In this document: positions 1 to 14,100 of the stretch, piece after piece | How the letters are laid out: every line of letters starts with the position of its first letter | Numbering within the stretch: position 1 is the first letter of the stretch | NCBI GenBank assembly: GCA_011037195.1 | Contig: JAAEAF010002558.1 | Span: 1 to 64,000, forward strand | Direction of reading: 5' to 3' | Source of the DNA: Triatoma infestans | Lineage: Eukaryota > Arthropoda > Insecta > Hemiptera > Reduviidae | DNA: 64,000 nucleotides | Notes under the pieces: model-generated | Databases searched by the model: none | What the model saw: the letters and a program-made list of their open reading frames with translations, nothing else | What the model was told of the DNA's origin: nothing | Made by a program: the position numbers and the translations under genes

Positions 1-299
1 GAAGAACTAAGTACATGCTGAACTCACACTTTCTCTCAAGAGGACGTTTACACCTTGGGAAGAACTAAGGTTACTCTCTACCTCAGGAGGAACACCAACA
101 GTATTTATCAAGACTAATCTTTATTTAATCAATATACGTTGTTTTAACAAACTTTGTATTTTTTGTAATTAGAAACCATCCTGGCCACACTCCAACCCAT
201 AAGTACTACAGCACAGCTTCTGCACAGCTGAGTTATTATAACACTTCTATACAGAAAACTCGTTTCGAGCTTCCTGCAGTTTTTCAATTTTTAGACATT

Positions 300-348
300 T
301 TACACACACACAAATAGGTACAAAATACACACACACACACACACACAA
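300..348. repeat. (AC)n microsatellite
   Basis: Two AC runs separated by a short unique stretch, in intron 2 of copy 1. This AC block and flanking sequence are absent at the matching place in copy 2 (around 34830). Confidence 0.9.
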
Positions 349-1234
349 GGAACTTCCGTAAGCCCACTCGGCTGCACCTAGTAGCTACCTCAAAAGATGT
401 TTATAGAGATTCCTGTTTGCAGAGCTGGAAAGCTATATGAGCAGTCACTTTAAAGGGTACCTTTACGAAGATTTTTTTTCTTGTTCATCTTGGTCAGAAT
501 GGATTCAAGGATTCAAATAAATGATAAAACCAATTAGTTCTTTCTGAACATGGGAGAAACTGCGCTTATCTTAGCAGATTCAAGATCCCAAATACTGCTA
601 CCTGCCCATTGTGATTGTGTCTCTAAACAGACCTGACACAAACTGTCCTGTTTGAATGCCGGCTTTTTGAAACAGAGCCAGCCACATTCATTGCCTCTCT
701 GGGAAATCTCTAGCACTTGTTGGCGTCGAGCCAATTAGGATTTAGTGAAACAAGAATGTGTTTTCTAGGTGATATTTGACAAATTAATACTCTAATAATA
801 TTTCCTTCTTTTCCACTTAGTTTGGGATTGTTCAGAAATTTAATGTCCATTTTATTTCGTATATATTTAAATAAAACTGTTGAATAAACTGTAATTGTTG
901 GAAACATTTAAATTAATATTATAATAGTTGAAAATCAATATTTTTTAAAAATAGGTTTACAATGTTCACACAGTGGTTTTTATACCAACAAACCAAAGTC
1001 TATACTGCCCGCAAAATCCCCAGCAAAACAGAAACTAATTCCGCTCTTTAGGGGGGTCAAATGCGGGTCCCCTAAAACTCTATGGCGTAACAGCCCATGA
1101 AGGGACAAAGGCTTGCCAGGCGGCGATTGAGTAGGGGGCACGCCCACGCAGTTCCCACGCCGTTTATATCCGACCTTCGCTACCTAGAGCGCTAGTTACT
1201 TGTAGCTTCCCATTCTTTTATCACAATGCTGGGC

Positions 1235-1330
1235 CAACACTGACCTTGCGCTAATGGGAATCGAACCCTGAACTCTAGAATGGAAGGTGAGTGCGCTAGC
1301 CATTAGACCAACAAGCGAGGCCTCAAATAT
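1235..1330 (-). mobile_element. tRNA-derived SINE head, family S2 (copy 1)
   Basis: On the minus strand it reads TTGGTCTAATGGCTAGCGC (A-box-like) and GGGTTCGATTCCC (perfect B box), spaced as in a tRNA. The anticodon arm does not pair well, so this is a SINE head rather than a working tRNA. The same element is at 35690-35775 and so predates the duplication. Confidence 0.55.
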
Positions 1331-2021
1331 AGGACGCAGAAGGATAATATGGCCACATTATTTAAATTGATTTGGTGTGTGGTGTGTCCGTATGTTTGTA
1401 TGTTAGTTGTATGTTTGCTCAGCATACGGTAATATAAGAAAATTATAGTTCAAACTTGATATTTCTTTTAAATTCCGCCATAGGATTCGTCACTAATATT
1501 TTAGTCCAAATTGTTTAACTGTAGACACATTACTCTATAGATTTTTCAGTTTTTCTCACTTTATTTTTCGAAAACTTAATTTTCTTTAAACACTGTTTTT
1601 CTTTAAGCGTTGAACTTACAAAGCTCTTCAGTTTATTTTGGAAACATTTTTCTAGAAATATTAATTTTATAGCCATTTCAAGGATAATATAGTATTAGAC
1701 TATCATACTACAATAGGCCTTTATTATTATGATTTTTCTTTGTACGGTTCCATCATCTCGTTTTTGAGAATATAGTAATGACTTCAAAAAATTTCTTGTT
1801 TCAAGAAAATTTGAGATTCAGAATTGTGAGAACTGTAAGAATATAAAGTTATTTGAAGTATTTCGGATTAGTTTATGCTAGTAAAATTGTAAATTTTAAT
1901 AACACAAACAAACAACCGTGCCTAGGGAAAAACATGAAAGACATACTAACCCTAAGTCTACTGTGAATTTTAAATTAGATTAACCAATAAATGTATTCTA
2001 AACTTCTGATTTTTTGTGCAG

Positions 2022-2112
2022 ATAATACTATCCAGTCCAGACGCATTGCAGAAAGAGGAAACGGTATACGATCGTATAGGTTTGGTAGGAAATGGAATAT
2101 TCGTCAGAAATG
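2022..2112 (+). CDS. P450 copy 1, exon 3
   Basis: Acceptor tgcag before 2022 and donor GT at 2113. Encodes residues 97-126, from [18 protein letters not shown] to GNGIFVRN, the usual CYP4 stretch ahead of the C-helix. It ends in phase 1. Four of 30 residues differ from copy 2. Confidence 0.88.
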
Positions 2113-5100
2113 GTAAATAATGTAATATATTCATATGATTATTTTTATTTTAAATTTACTACAGTAGAGGGGAAGTGGCGGTTTGCAGCATCAATTTTGA
2201 TGAGCATCTGAGCTACGCGTACTTGTTGCCGACGGCGATTGAAAATCCAAGTCTAGAAGCCCAACTTTCAAGTACAATTCTTTATATTCCAAATCGCTAT
2301 CTGCGTTTACTTGTTTAATATAAATAAGTAATGCCTATTTTCTCAGGCGTGCTTAACGTCCAACTACCAAATTAGGTGTCGTGGACGGCGGTGGAAGCAC
2401 TTACTTTACTGTTAACATTTTTCATACCAATATAAAATTTAGCAGTTATACGCGGGACACGAACTGGGGTCCTCCAACTTCGTGAAGTCCATGCTCATTA
2501 CCACTACACCAACACCCGCCCCTAATATAAATAAATAATGTATTAATATAATAACAGAAACTAACAAACATGTGCAATAATATAAATTAAGCCACTTATG
2601 GGAATTCAAGCATGCAATTAAGTTCCTATGGGAACTCAAGCATGCCATATTTTCCATTCATAATGCACATAAAGATCCTTAATACTTTTTTTCTACTAGA
2701 GAATCCTAGAAATTCCCCATTTCACTCAAAATTTCGATTCATGTTTTCCATTTTTATTCATTTTCTTTGGCCTATCATTCTTGCTTTGTTTTATACGTTG
2801 GTTTTATTTAAGGCAGTCAAAGCCAGATTCAAACAAAAACTAAATCCTTGTCACTCCCATAAACTCTAAACTTCTAGTCTAGTAAAATGAACAACTCTTT
2901 CACTGCTAGCTCTAACATCCACATTAAGGATCAACAAATTCTCTTGGGTTTGATAAAATCCCATCCCGTTCTAACTATTACCCGTATATTCTTTTTTATA
3001 TTAAATCTATGTGAACCTCGTATTTTAAAAGATCCAGCCAACCCATTAGTGACGCCTCTACAAATTCGACATGAATGATATTTTTTATTTGCTTTATTAT
3101 CCTCTGATCAATTCTGAATAAACTTGGACGAGTAATCGCCATAGTTTCTTCAGTTGCAATTTTAAAGACTCTTCACAAATAGTTGATGTTATGTCACTTT
3201 TCTTGGACTAGCTGTCCCATAAAGATAACTCTGGATCACGACCTGATTTAAAGACAATCATCTAGACGATTATATCTTATGTTGTGATCCATCAACGCCA
3301 GATCTGATATACTTCAAGTCTAAGAGAACTATAATACCATTAAGCACAGGAAGAATGAGTTATATGGATGACTGCCAGGTTCTGCCGAAAGAGGCGTGTA
3401 CTGGTCATAAAGCAGCTAAGAGGTGCAATGAGTTTCACTAGTTTATCCCGCTATTTTTCGAGGAGCGAGTCGTTGGCGAACGAGTTTGTGAGGATTGAAA
3501 CTTCTGAGGAGTGGAGAGTGAGCAGGGCTATGACCCTACCAAATTAGCAACTTCAGAGGAATCTATTAGAAGAAGAATGAGACTACGATCTAGTTTGAAT
3601 AGCTACTCAATGCCAATGAACATTCAAACAGGGATCAGCATATCATCGACGAGAGGACTAACCACGGAAGACTTTGAGGAAGGAGCAATTCACTGAGCTT
3701 AGCAGTTGCTTCATTTGAAAAGCACTAACCGCCGTATCCAAAGTCAGAAGAGGTAAGATGAGATATCCTGCCGAGAGACCTCAAGCGATCTACGTTCCTA
3801 CTGGCGAAGGCTGCAGATGTGGAAGACTAAGTGCAAAGTAAAACTCATGGAACTTTACTTTGTGAAAAAGGATACAATGTTGGTTGAGATAGTGGAGAAA
3901 ATAAATGTGAAACATTTAGAAGTAGTGAAAAATAAGTTGTGAATATATAAACTTGTGTAATGGAATACTTAGAGAAATTAAGGCACTGTTGAGTTGACGT
4001 GACCGCACTGGCTTAGTAGCGTAGCGACGTATTCATTCTGGTATGTTTCGCGGCGACTGATCCTGCATCTGTAGCTAATCTGCGATAGGTTAATAGGCCC
4101 TGTAAAGTAGCTAAGGAAAGATGTGTACTTGTTATGCCAGAGTCGGCTCAGCAGTTGTGTCAGGAGTAGGTAGTAGGGTGAGAATTATTCACGTAGGGTG
4201 TCCTAATATAATTTAAATAGTATGTACATATGTACATTTGTCTACTAACTTGTAATGATTGTACTCGTCAACCAGTGAAATATAATTTAGTAATAAATCT
4301 ATGAATTCTGAGTATACTCACTTTACTTTGGGTTCTTAGGCCAAATATTTGGCATACGCCATAAAATCATATTCTATTTATATTGAGAATAATAAAATTT
4401 AAACAGTTCGCTATGATGCGAGAACACTCAACCCACGGCGGAATAGACTACGGGCATCAATGACCACAAAATTAACATATCATAAATAATTAATCGTTGG
4501 AAATATTTCTGATTTAGGTAGAGAATGGCAAGAATTACGAAAACCGCTGGATAAATTACTTACTAAAAAAATGATCGACTCAAATATAGGCATGTTCCAT
4601 GAGAAATCAATGAAACTGTTGAAAATATTAAATAAATATGCTAATACAAGAAATGAATTCGATTTGGGACTTCATTTTGCAAATCTTACGATTGATTTTG
4701 TATGTGGTAAGTATGAAAATCATTGATAAAAATAAATTTATTTGTAAGAATTATCTTTTATATATATAACTACATATATAAATTTTCTTGTTCTGTTTAT
4801 GATTGAAACAATTTATAGGTCTCTAATTATTGCTGGACTCTAGATATAACTTTTCTTTACATGATCAGAGAACCTGAAAACATGTCTGAACGCTGAAAAC
4901 TTACAAAAATCTGACACAATGCTTACTCCAAATTTCTCTTCATCTTAGAGAAAATAGAAATGTAAATATATATGTAATATAAAGCCAAAGAAATTACTTC
5001 AATGATTCATCGAAATTTTGTATTTCCATATTTACTTCTTACAAACCTTGTTTAAATTTAATGTCAGAATTAATGCTGCAGCGATAGTAGAAATTCAGAA

Positions 5101-8100
5101 TATTCATTCAGGCAATAAGAGTTGAAAATCAATTAAGCTGAATTCTGAGTGTCTTATTTTCAAGATTGTGGTTTCGACTGAAATACAAGTTTGCTGGTTC
5201 CCAGTATTTGAAAGCAATGTTTTTAGCAATTGGTGTTTGTGATTATTTGTAATGAACAAAAGTCAGATAAAAATTAATCAAAAAAAAGAAAAAATCTCTG
5301 ATAGTCTGATTTACACAGAATGTTGTATTTATAAATGACCCTCTATGCGAGGTTGTAAACCAGGTTCTCTATGCGAAAATAAACGCGGTTCCAACTATCG
5401 ATGGGATGGGATGAGTGTGTGGCCGAATTAGAGTGTCAATAAAAGTAAGCAATGGAGGTGAAAAAACTTACTTTGTCGTGAGCGTGATGATAACGTCGGG
5501 GGAAGCTGATAATGGTTCCAGTTGAAAAGAGAGGAGGAAGTGAAGCGAGGATGTCGAGAAGGAAATATAATGGGAGAGGAGGAGAAATGTATAAAATTAG
5601 CGAAAGAGATATGGATGTATGGCTATGTGGCGTGTGTTTATGTGGATATCAGGAAAGAGGTGTGATCAGAGTGAGAATCGCATCAGGAGCTCAATGGAAA
5701 GAAGGGAATAATGGTTTGAATGAGGCTGATCATGGTCTATCACTTAACGTTCAGAACGGAATGGTAATGTGGACGAGCACAAGTAATAAACACTTCACCG
5801 GTGAGCACTGGCGATAAAATCTTATGCACTGAAGAGGCGCGACTATTAAACTTAGAGAAGTTTTCTAGTGAGAATTTAGTTAGCAAATGAAATAATTTTA
5901 TAAAGGGATAAAGGATATTTGAATGGTGTGGGAAAATAGAGAAGGGGCAGACCTCGAGATATAAAGGCGCCGACATTTCCACCACCGAAAGGGAAAAGGG
6001 AGAATGCGCGGGGAAGCGTGCGAACCAGGCGGGCTAGGTTTGAATATTTTGGAATACAAACTCGGTAAACAGAGCTACAAAATAGCGATGTAAAAAGCAG
6101 GACGAAAAGTTAAGCCCCAAAGTTGCCGCGACTTAATAACCCTAACTACCCATTCTATATGCATCCACTATCATAGTGACTTTCAAAACAGAATGCCAAG
6201 TTAAGTTAATGCGATTTTTTATTCTTGATGCTTCATGTTGTTAAAACATCCCAAAATATCTATCTCATTAGATGATGAGAGAGTAGTGTTTCCTTTAATT
6301 AGTTAACAGAGATATTTAAAAAAAAATGTTATCTTAGTCATGTCTATTTTTTCATTTTTCAGTCTCAAGCTTTGGACACGATATGAATATGATTGAGAAG
6401 AAGGGAAGTATTTTGAAAGAAACTTTGGAAAGGTGAGAAAACCATAGTTTACAATTTGAATTAAAAAAGTGTTTTGGAGTAGTCCGGCCAGGTATATTTT
6501 TTCTACATTTTACAATTTCTTTCTTCATACATGCTTTAGGAAAGTGATTTCACCTCTTCAGTCACCAACCTATTTTATACAAGGAACTAGTAAGTGCATT
6601 CTAATATCTGTAACTTAAACTGGCTGGATTATTCAAAAAACCTTTTTTAAACCCATATTTTTTTTAATATATTTATATTCCCGCGCCATGAAATCGAATA
6701 TATAATATTTTGAATGATTAATCATTGATTTTTTGATGAATTTAATGAATATCTTTTTTTCTATTCATGATAGAGGATTTGAAGTATTAACGAAATTTAT
6801 TCTTAAACCTCCCTACAACGTGTGCTTAAATTATGCAAAACTTTCATTACCTGGTAGACGTCTTAAGGAATTGGCTAAAATTTATTGGCGCTTTTGTAAT
6901 GAGGTAAGTAGAGATGGTAAGAATAAATAATATTAGCAGTTTGTATACAAACAGACTCTGAAAAACTGGGATGAAACACTCACATGACTTTCTCCTATCT
7001 ACCCTAATTATACAATTTGATTAATAAATTTTTTATAAATTGCAACTGTACAAAGATCAGATGGACTGGCCATAAAAATAGTGGTGAAGATTTTACTTGT
7101 CTATCTGAGCGGCCTTATGTGGGAACGCTCAATGCCAAAATCAACATAGTTGTGCAAGTTTGCAAGTTTGTGCAAATTTAAACTAACTAAAAGCCCCCCC
7201 CCCAATAACCCTCAAGATCAAATTTTTCAGAAAAATGTTTCAAATAAAAGTGATATTTTTTTTTATCGATGCAGCAAACATGCCAAGTTTGAAGAAAATC
7301 TTCAAAAATCCCAAAAACTTACTCTATACTTTCGGTTATCCGATTTTCTTCAAATTTGGAATTCTATCAATGCGTTTAATTAATATTAATTATATTTAAT
7401 TGGTAAAACTGATGGTTATTGGCAATCTTTGAGGGCCATTCAATAAGCAACTGAACAATTTTGCTGTAGCTCAAAAACGGTTTATTTAATCAAAACAAAA
7501 TTTTTGCTACTTTTCAACATAGTCCTCAGCAACATTTATACACTTGCCCCATCGTTCTTTTTAGTTGTGTATGCTTCTGGCATAAAATTTTTTGGAATGA
7601 TCTCGAAGCTACTTTAGCACTTGATTTTGAACTTTTTCATTAGATTGAAAATGTTTACCACATAGAGCCTCTTAAAGGAGTCCAAACAAATGGACGTCCG
7701 ATGAGCCGCGGTCGGGGCTGTACGGGGGGATGTGGAGGGATCTTCCACCCCACTTTTTGAAGTGTATTTTCAGATAACTGTGCCAAATGTGGGTACATGG
7801 TCTTGGAACCCAGCCCGCACAAGTTTTCTTGTACTCTAGCTTATTCTGTATAATATCCTGGACAGCTCCAACACTCGCGTGCACTTCTTCAGTTTTCAGT
7901 ACAACAGTAATACGCTGTTGTCCTGGATTAACTTGTTAATGCGAGATTCGAAGGAGGAATTTGTAACCTCAACCGGTCGGCCACATCGTTCTCGTCAGAC
8001 ACTTACACGGCCATTTTTAAACTGTTCTACCAATTTCTAAACTTTCGAACGGATCAAACAATTATCCCGGTCGACTTTAAACATTCTTTCGTGAATTTCA

Positions 8101-11100
8101 CTACCTTTGATACCCTCTGCAACTAAAAATCTAACCATTGAGTATTGTTCTTCCGAGGAGCCATGCTGGAGCGGACTCGCCATTGTTAACTGAATACATT
8201 TGAGGTTATGCTTACCAAACGCTCTCGAACAGCTGATAAGAAACCAAGTACAAGGATGCCAACTTGACGGACCGAAACAACATTTTGATTTGAATTGGTT
8301 AAATAACAGCTTCTGTGCTACAGAAATTTGTGTCGTTACTTATTCAATTACCCTAGTATATTGATTGATTTGTCGTTCGGTACAAACATTTTAATACTTT
8401 CTCTTTTTCAGCTGCTACAAGGCAGATTAAGGAATAAGAATCTACTGGGAGGTAATGCATTAATATGTAACCGAAATTATATTAAATTAATTAAAAAAAC
8501 AAATTGGAGTGAACAGTTACTCCATTTTCTCTTATTATGGAACGGGTTAGCTTAGTGCTAGCGCGCTGGACTAGTAACGCGGGGGTTCTGGGCTCGTATC
8601 TAGCAGTGCTGCTCTTAGATTTTCTCTTCCTGGAACCTTTACTGATCACTGTCAGGGGATGCACAGTGATATCTGAAACGAGAGAACACTGCCCGGCGGC
8701 CGGCACTGTATTAAGAATGGTCTGGCCGCGAATGACCTAAATATTGAAGCGCCATAAATTAAATAAAAAACAAATTTCTCTAATTGCAGTTTCCATAGTT
8801 ATAATTGAGAAATTATCTTCAAACGTAATATAAGTTTTAATAAATATTTATTGTTGTTCAGTGTTATATCAATGGCAGAATGTAAACTTAATAAATGGAC
8901 TTTTTTTGAAGGCAGTGGAACTTCCTAGCACCTCCAAAGCTCCCATAATATAAACATTCTCGAAAAAGTTACGCATAAAAATTATAGGATACCCATTTTC
9001 ATTGGGTATCCAAAATAATTTAATGAAACCCATTTTAGTCTGTGGCGCCGCTATGCTTCTAGCCTTACATGATCACATTCTCTTGTAACAGATTTTAATA
9101 TTTGTATAGTCCTTGCAGTATCTTATAATTTAATGATATCCCAGGAAATCTAAGCGTTGTTTTATGTAATTATTATTATAATTATTTGTCTGTGGGGAGG
9201 GACCAACCTCTTCTGGGCTCATATAGAAACTCCAACAAAAAAGAGAACAAACCGGGCGTAGAACAAATACCCAGACTCGGGTCTAATCCAACTAAGATTA
9301 ACCGCAGACTAAATAAATCGGACAATAACCTTAAAGGGAATAGCCTAAGCTTTTCCACAAACATCCTATTCCGACCAAAGGCACTGAACCTAATTTTCTC
9401 ACAACCCTAGCAATCTATCATAAGATGGATGGGTGTTTCCACTTCTGTCTCACCGATCCGACATGAGTCCCATTACGTAGAGCTGTCTCCTCAAACCACA
9501 ATGTCCATTAAAGGATCCAACCAGATGCCTGAGAGATTTCCGTGAAAGACACAGCAACGTCTCATTATATACCTGTCCGGGCCCTCGAATTTAATTTACA
9601 TACACGCTCCTACAAAAAAAAAACATTCCTGTACATTTTGATCTATCAATCATTCTGCTGCTGATGATAGACTGGAACGTCATGTAATCCATAGCTCCGA
9701 ATCCATAGCACAAAATATTGTAGTTTTCTTTTATATGAGGAATATCTCGCGTGAAAGTTCTACTGTGCTCTCGTGCCCTCTACTGATATTGTCAGAATGA
9801 AACATCTTAACCTGAAGTACTCTTAAACTAAGGAATTTCAAATTTGGAAAGGTTATAGGGAAGATATCTCCTCATGCAATATTTCTGTAGACAGATTTAC
9901 TGGAGTCCCCTGGGTCTACAGTATCCGACGAGAAAACGTGTCATCGTAGGAAATCTCTTTTTGCTAAGCCTGGTGCAGATCTCAGTCGAAGAGCTGCAAT
10001 AAGATTCTTGCCAGCTTTAGGCTGGGCGGGCTCTCTAAATCAGTGGTATTGTTTCCTTCTCATTTCTGAGTTATTCTTGGAGAGGCTGATTGCTTATTCT
10101 GTAATAGTAATCATGATATCGATTTTGTTCCTTCTCATGATTATTTTATATCATCTCATGATAGGAGTGCTTGTTCCTTTACTTTGCTCGAGTGTCGCCA
10201 TATTTGTACCTTCTACTCATCATGTCCTGGCACAGTAGCAAAGAACAGTTGTTGTAAAAGTGATGCTCGGGCTATCCTGATATATTTAAAGTTTTCTTGC
10301 TTTTATTGATTTCTTAAAAATCAAATTATACTTAATTAATTAAGAGGTGTTTTGGGCGCAGTTCCAAAATACTACTCGGATGTGTTGTTAGAAATAGCCA
10401 CAAGAGACAAACTCTCCTTGGAGGATACAGGAAAGCTGGCCACTGATTTTCTTATTGCAGTATGTAAACCTTGATGTGATTTATACATTTAAAAATAATC
10501 TTAAATTGATCTTCACTTAATGAGAAAAACTTTACAGGGATTCGATACATCAGCTGTAATTTTATCCTATACGTTGTTTATAATGGCCATGTTTCCTGAA
10601 CATCAAGAAGCTGTTTACCAAGAACAATTAGATATTTTAGGAGAAGATCCTGAAGTGGCACCAACACGGGAACAACTATCCAAAATGGAATATTTGACTA
10701 GAATTATAAAGGAAGTCATGCGATTTTATTGCCCTCTTGGTATATTTAGGAAACTTACAAATGATATAGATTTAGGTAAGATTAAATTATTTTCCAATAT
10801 ACTCTTATTATAAAAATTGTACAGTTTTTTTTAGCTTTATTGACTAGCACTGGTAAATACCAAATACTAAACATGGTTAATTAGTAGATAATTAGCCGCT
10901 GGTTCAAACATTTCAGTCCAATGTTGATAGTTCTGATATGATGTTAATATAGTGGTAATAACTACTAATGCGATTGCAGGCAAAATTAAAAAAAAAAACC
11001 TTAATACACACCAGATATAGATCCAATTGTACGTACAGAAACACTCATACATTAATACATGCAGATAATTAGATATACAAGCCATTTTCTACGTATTGCA

Positions 11101-14100
11101 TTATTTGAGCTTCTCAGAACTTTTATTTACATAAATGAATTATTTACGCAATTAATTACAAATATTTAAAACAGTATATTACACAACACAAAACTATATT
11201 AATAGCAACTTTTAAAACAATTTACTGCTTAATATACAAACAACCTGAACGAGTTTACAATCTCATTATCAACTTATTATTTTTGTAACACAACCATCTG
11301 CTATCTTAACCCAATTACCAAAACCGCAACATGGCAGCCATCTAATCGTTTCATCCAGTACTTATTTGCTTCACTTACACTTTGTTTATTCTACAATTTT
11401 ATTAAATTAATAAAAAAAGATCGCCACAAATATAAAATTTACAGAATCAACTGTGTCAATATTCAAATGTCTTCCAATTCACATAATCTATTATACATAA
11501 TACATAAACAAACAAACATATAGAAGAAATATAACCTGACATGCCTACAAATAGGCAGACATATCTACAAACGTACCAGAACAGGTTGACAATTTTGCAT
11601 GTACCTACTAATTGTCTTGGAATGATAATTACGTATACTTATATGGACGTGAATGTAAAGATAAATTAACACAAATATATGCTGACAGACTAAAGAGATA
11701 GTTTTATATAGTTGCATACCTGGCGTTAGAAGAGTGGGAGAGAACAAACAGAATTGCACGCCTATTTATGGATGCAGATAGAAATATCAACAAGCTCTTC
11801 GAGGCAAAACAAATATTCATACCATGCATATAACTTATCATTTACGCTCAGTAAACCATCGCGGCAATAATTCATAGCGTCCAAATATCTCGGCGCCTAA
11901 GTGGTCCCTCTGTCAAATATCCCATTCCATCATTACATTTAAATAGCAAAGGACAATTAAAAACATCTTATTTTTGGATACGAGATTTATTTATAATTAA
12001 GAGAAAAAATATTTTCCGATTTAGTCTGCTTCTTTTTGTGGTCATCGACCGGTTTCGGGCTTTCGCCCATCTTCAGGATATCTTTGTCCCAATAATGTGA
12101 TAACATGGACCACAAGTGAATCAATGAAATCTGTTCTGAGCAAGTCTATGTTATCACACTGTTTTGAAAAAGACATCCTGAAACCGATCCATGGCCAACA
12201 AAAAGAAGCAGGCTGTCAAGAATAATAACTCTGATGCTTTCCAGTTCTGCGGAACCAACCACAACACACAGAAACAGCCTTGAAATTTCACAAATCTTTG
12301 AATCCATCTTCAATTATATTGCAAGAACAATCAACATTCCTTGAAATTATTTTTTAAAAATCGTAAGGAACCTTTCAAGTAATGATTATATTAGATAATG
12401 AGATATCCAAGGTTTAATAACTTAGAATAAAATAAAATAAAACGATGTGTCCAAAGAACACCTGCACTAGATAACTGACATTTTATTAATCTGAATCAAA
12501 TACTAATTATCACAAAACTATTTTTAAAAAATTGAAACATCACTTTACACAATTTTTAAACTGAATACAAATATTAATTAATTTCAGGAGATTATAAATT
12601 ACCTAAGGGATTCTCAGTATACATTATGTTATACGAACTCCATAGAAATCCGAAAATTTGGTCCCATCCAAATGAATTCTATCCAGATCATTTTCTACCA
12701 GAAGAGATATCTAAAAGACCAAAAGGAAGTTATCTTCCATTTAGTTTGGGACCAAGATCTTGTGCAGGTATAATAAAATAGCTAGTTATTTTTCTGACAT
12801 GTATCAAAGTTCAGATCGGATTATGTGTCGAGTTGCTGAACGAGAGTTGCGAAAGCTCTATTCTTAACTTTTTTTAGAGTTGTTGTTTCTTTAGTGCTGA
12901 AAAATTGGGAGTTATCAATTTGGAAAGTGTTTTCTTAAGAAAAGTGGAATGTTAGTTTCAGAAAGAATCGTAACATTAGCTTAACTGTTTTGGACTTAAC
13001 TTCAACGTGTTTATTCTAATTTGTTTATTTAACGTCGCTCTAATTTATTCAAATTAGTAAAACACGGCACGTCATTTTTTACTTTCTCTTATTCCTAGTA
13101 AGAGGAAGTATAGTAATCGGGTCATACTTTCGATATCGAGTTTTCCACCGGAAATTTCCGTTTTGAGGTCCTCTGAGTCAAAAAATGTTGTTCATAGAAA
13201 GTGGTGTGTGTTTGTGTGTATGTATATATGTATCTGAACTGCAATATCTCAAAAACAAAAAAACCATAGAAAGTTGAAACATGATATTCTGCTTAGGTAT
13301 CGCCATAGGATCTGACACTACGTTATCTGTCAAAATTCCTCAACCGGAAGTACCACTTTAATAGTTTTTTTTTACTTTTTTGCAATATTTTCATAAATGG
13401 CTCCAATGATTTTCTTGGAACTTGGCACATCAACTACACATAAAACGAGCTACAACTTTTATTTGAAACAATTCATTTAAGGGCAATTTTTGGTGGAGGG
13501 GTGGGGTTATATTTTCTTTAAAGTGCTCTCATAGTTGATTATAAAATTCTATCATACAAACAAATTTAATTAGAAATAAATAGATGACCAAAATTCCGAG
13601 TTACAGGAAAATTAGTAAACCGGAAGTGTGCTTTTACTGAACAGTTTATTTAGTTTTCGACGAATTTAATTTAATATGGTTCAATTATAATTTTGTGAAC
13701 TGGAGTAAGAAAAAGTTGTGTGAGTGTTTCACACCTGAATTTTTTTTTAGAACTACTGCGTAGAAACCTTTTTTAATTGGTTCAGATTCTAATTGTATAA
13801 TTGTTTTACTATTTTTTTCATTATTTCTGCTGCGAGACGCGGTGAGAAGATACATTTCTTCTATCACCGCCACGTGTATATTTCTCGATACATAATAAGC
13901 AAGTTGTAACAGGCTTAATCTTGTTCATTTGTGAGCACATTTTTGTCCTATATCAAACACAGTATTATAAATTAGACAAAAAGGGAAGCAGCACAGATTA
14001 TTTCAAAAATGACCAATACAAACTTGGCCGTCAACTTGCCTTAAGGAAAACAAAGCAGGTTTCTAGAGGGCCAAAACTTATGATGGAAAACCATTGTTTC

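Larger units (their letters stand above)
1..12497. repeat. Tandem segmental duplication, left unit
   Basis: Collinear with 34542-46177 in introns as well as exons. The unit begins left of the window. Offset between units drifts from 34541 (start) to 33742 (exons 8-9) because of insertions and deletions. Copy-1-only segments: a SINE at 2334-2522, about 275 bp at 6950-7225, and about 490 bp at 9838-10328. Confidence 0.95.

Noticed and set aside
300..350. CRISPR-like short repeats
   Set aside because: Simple (AC)n microsatellites, no spaced repeats; the DNA is eukaryotic.
1255..1322. tRNA gene on the minus strand
   Set aside because: A and B boxes are present but the anticodon and acceptor stems do not pair in copy 1, and the B box is broken in copy 2. 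A SINE head explains it better.
2612..3078. Hydrophobic open frames in intron 3, also in copy 2
   Set aside because: Composition is that of translated AT-rich DNA; the second frame ends at different places in the two copies and no domain or splice context supports it.
5512..5817. 101-codon open frame in intron 4 with a similar frame in copy 2 (39668-39994)
   Set aside because: The two copies share protein text at both ends but differ by shifts of frame in the middle. That is not how a constrained gene diverges; the similarity is that of duplicated intron DNA.
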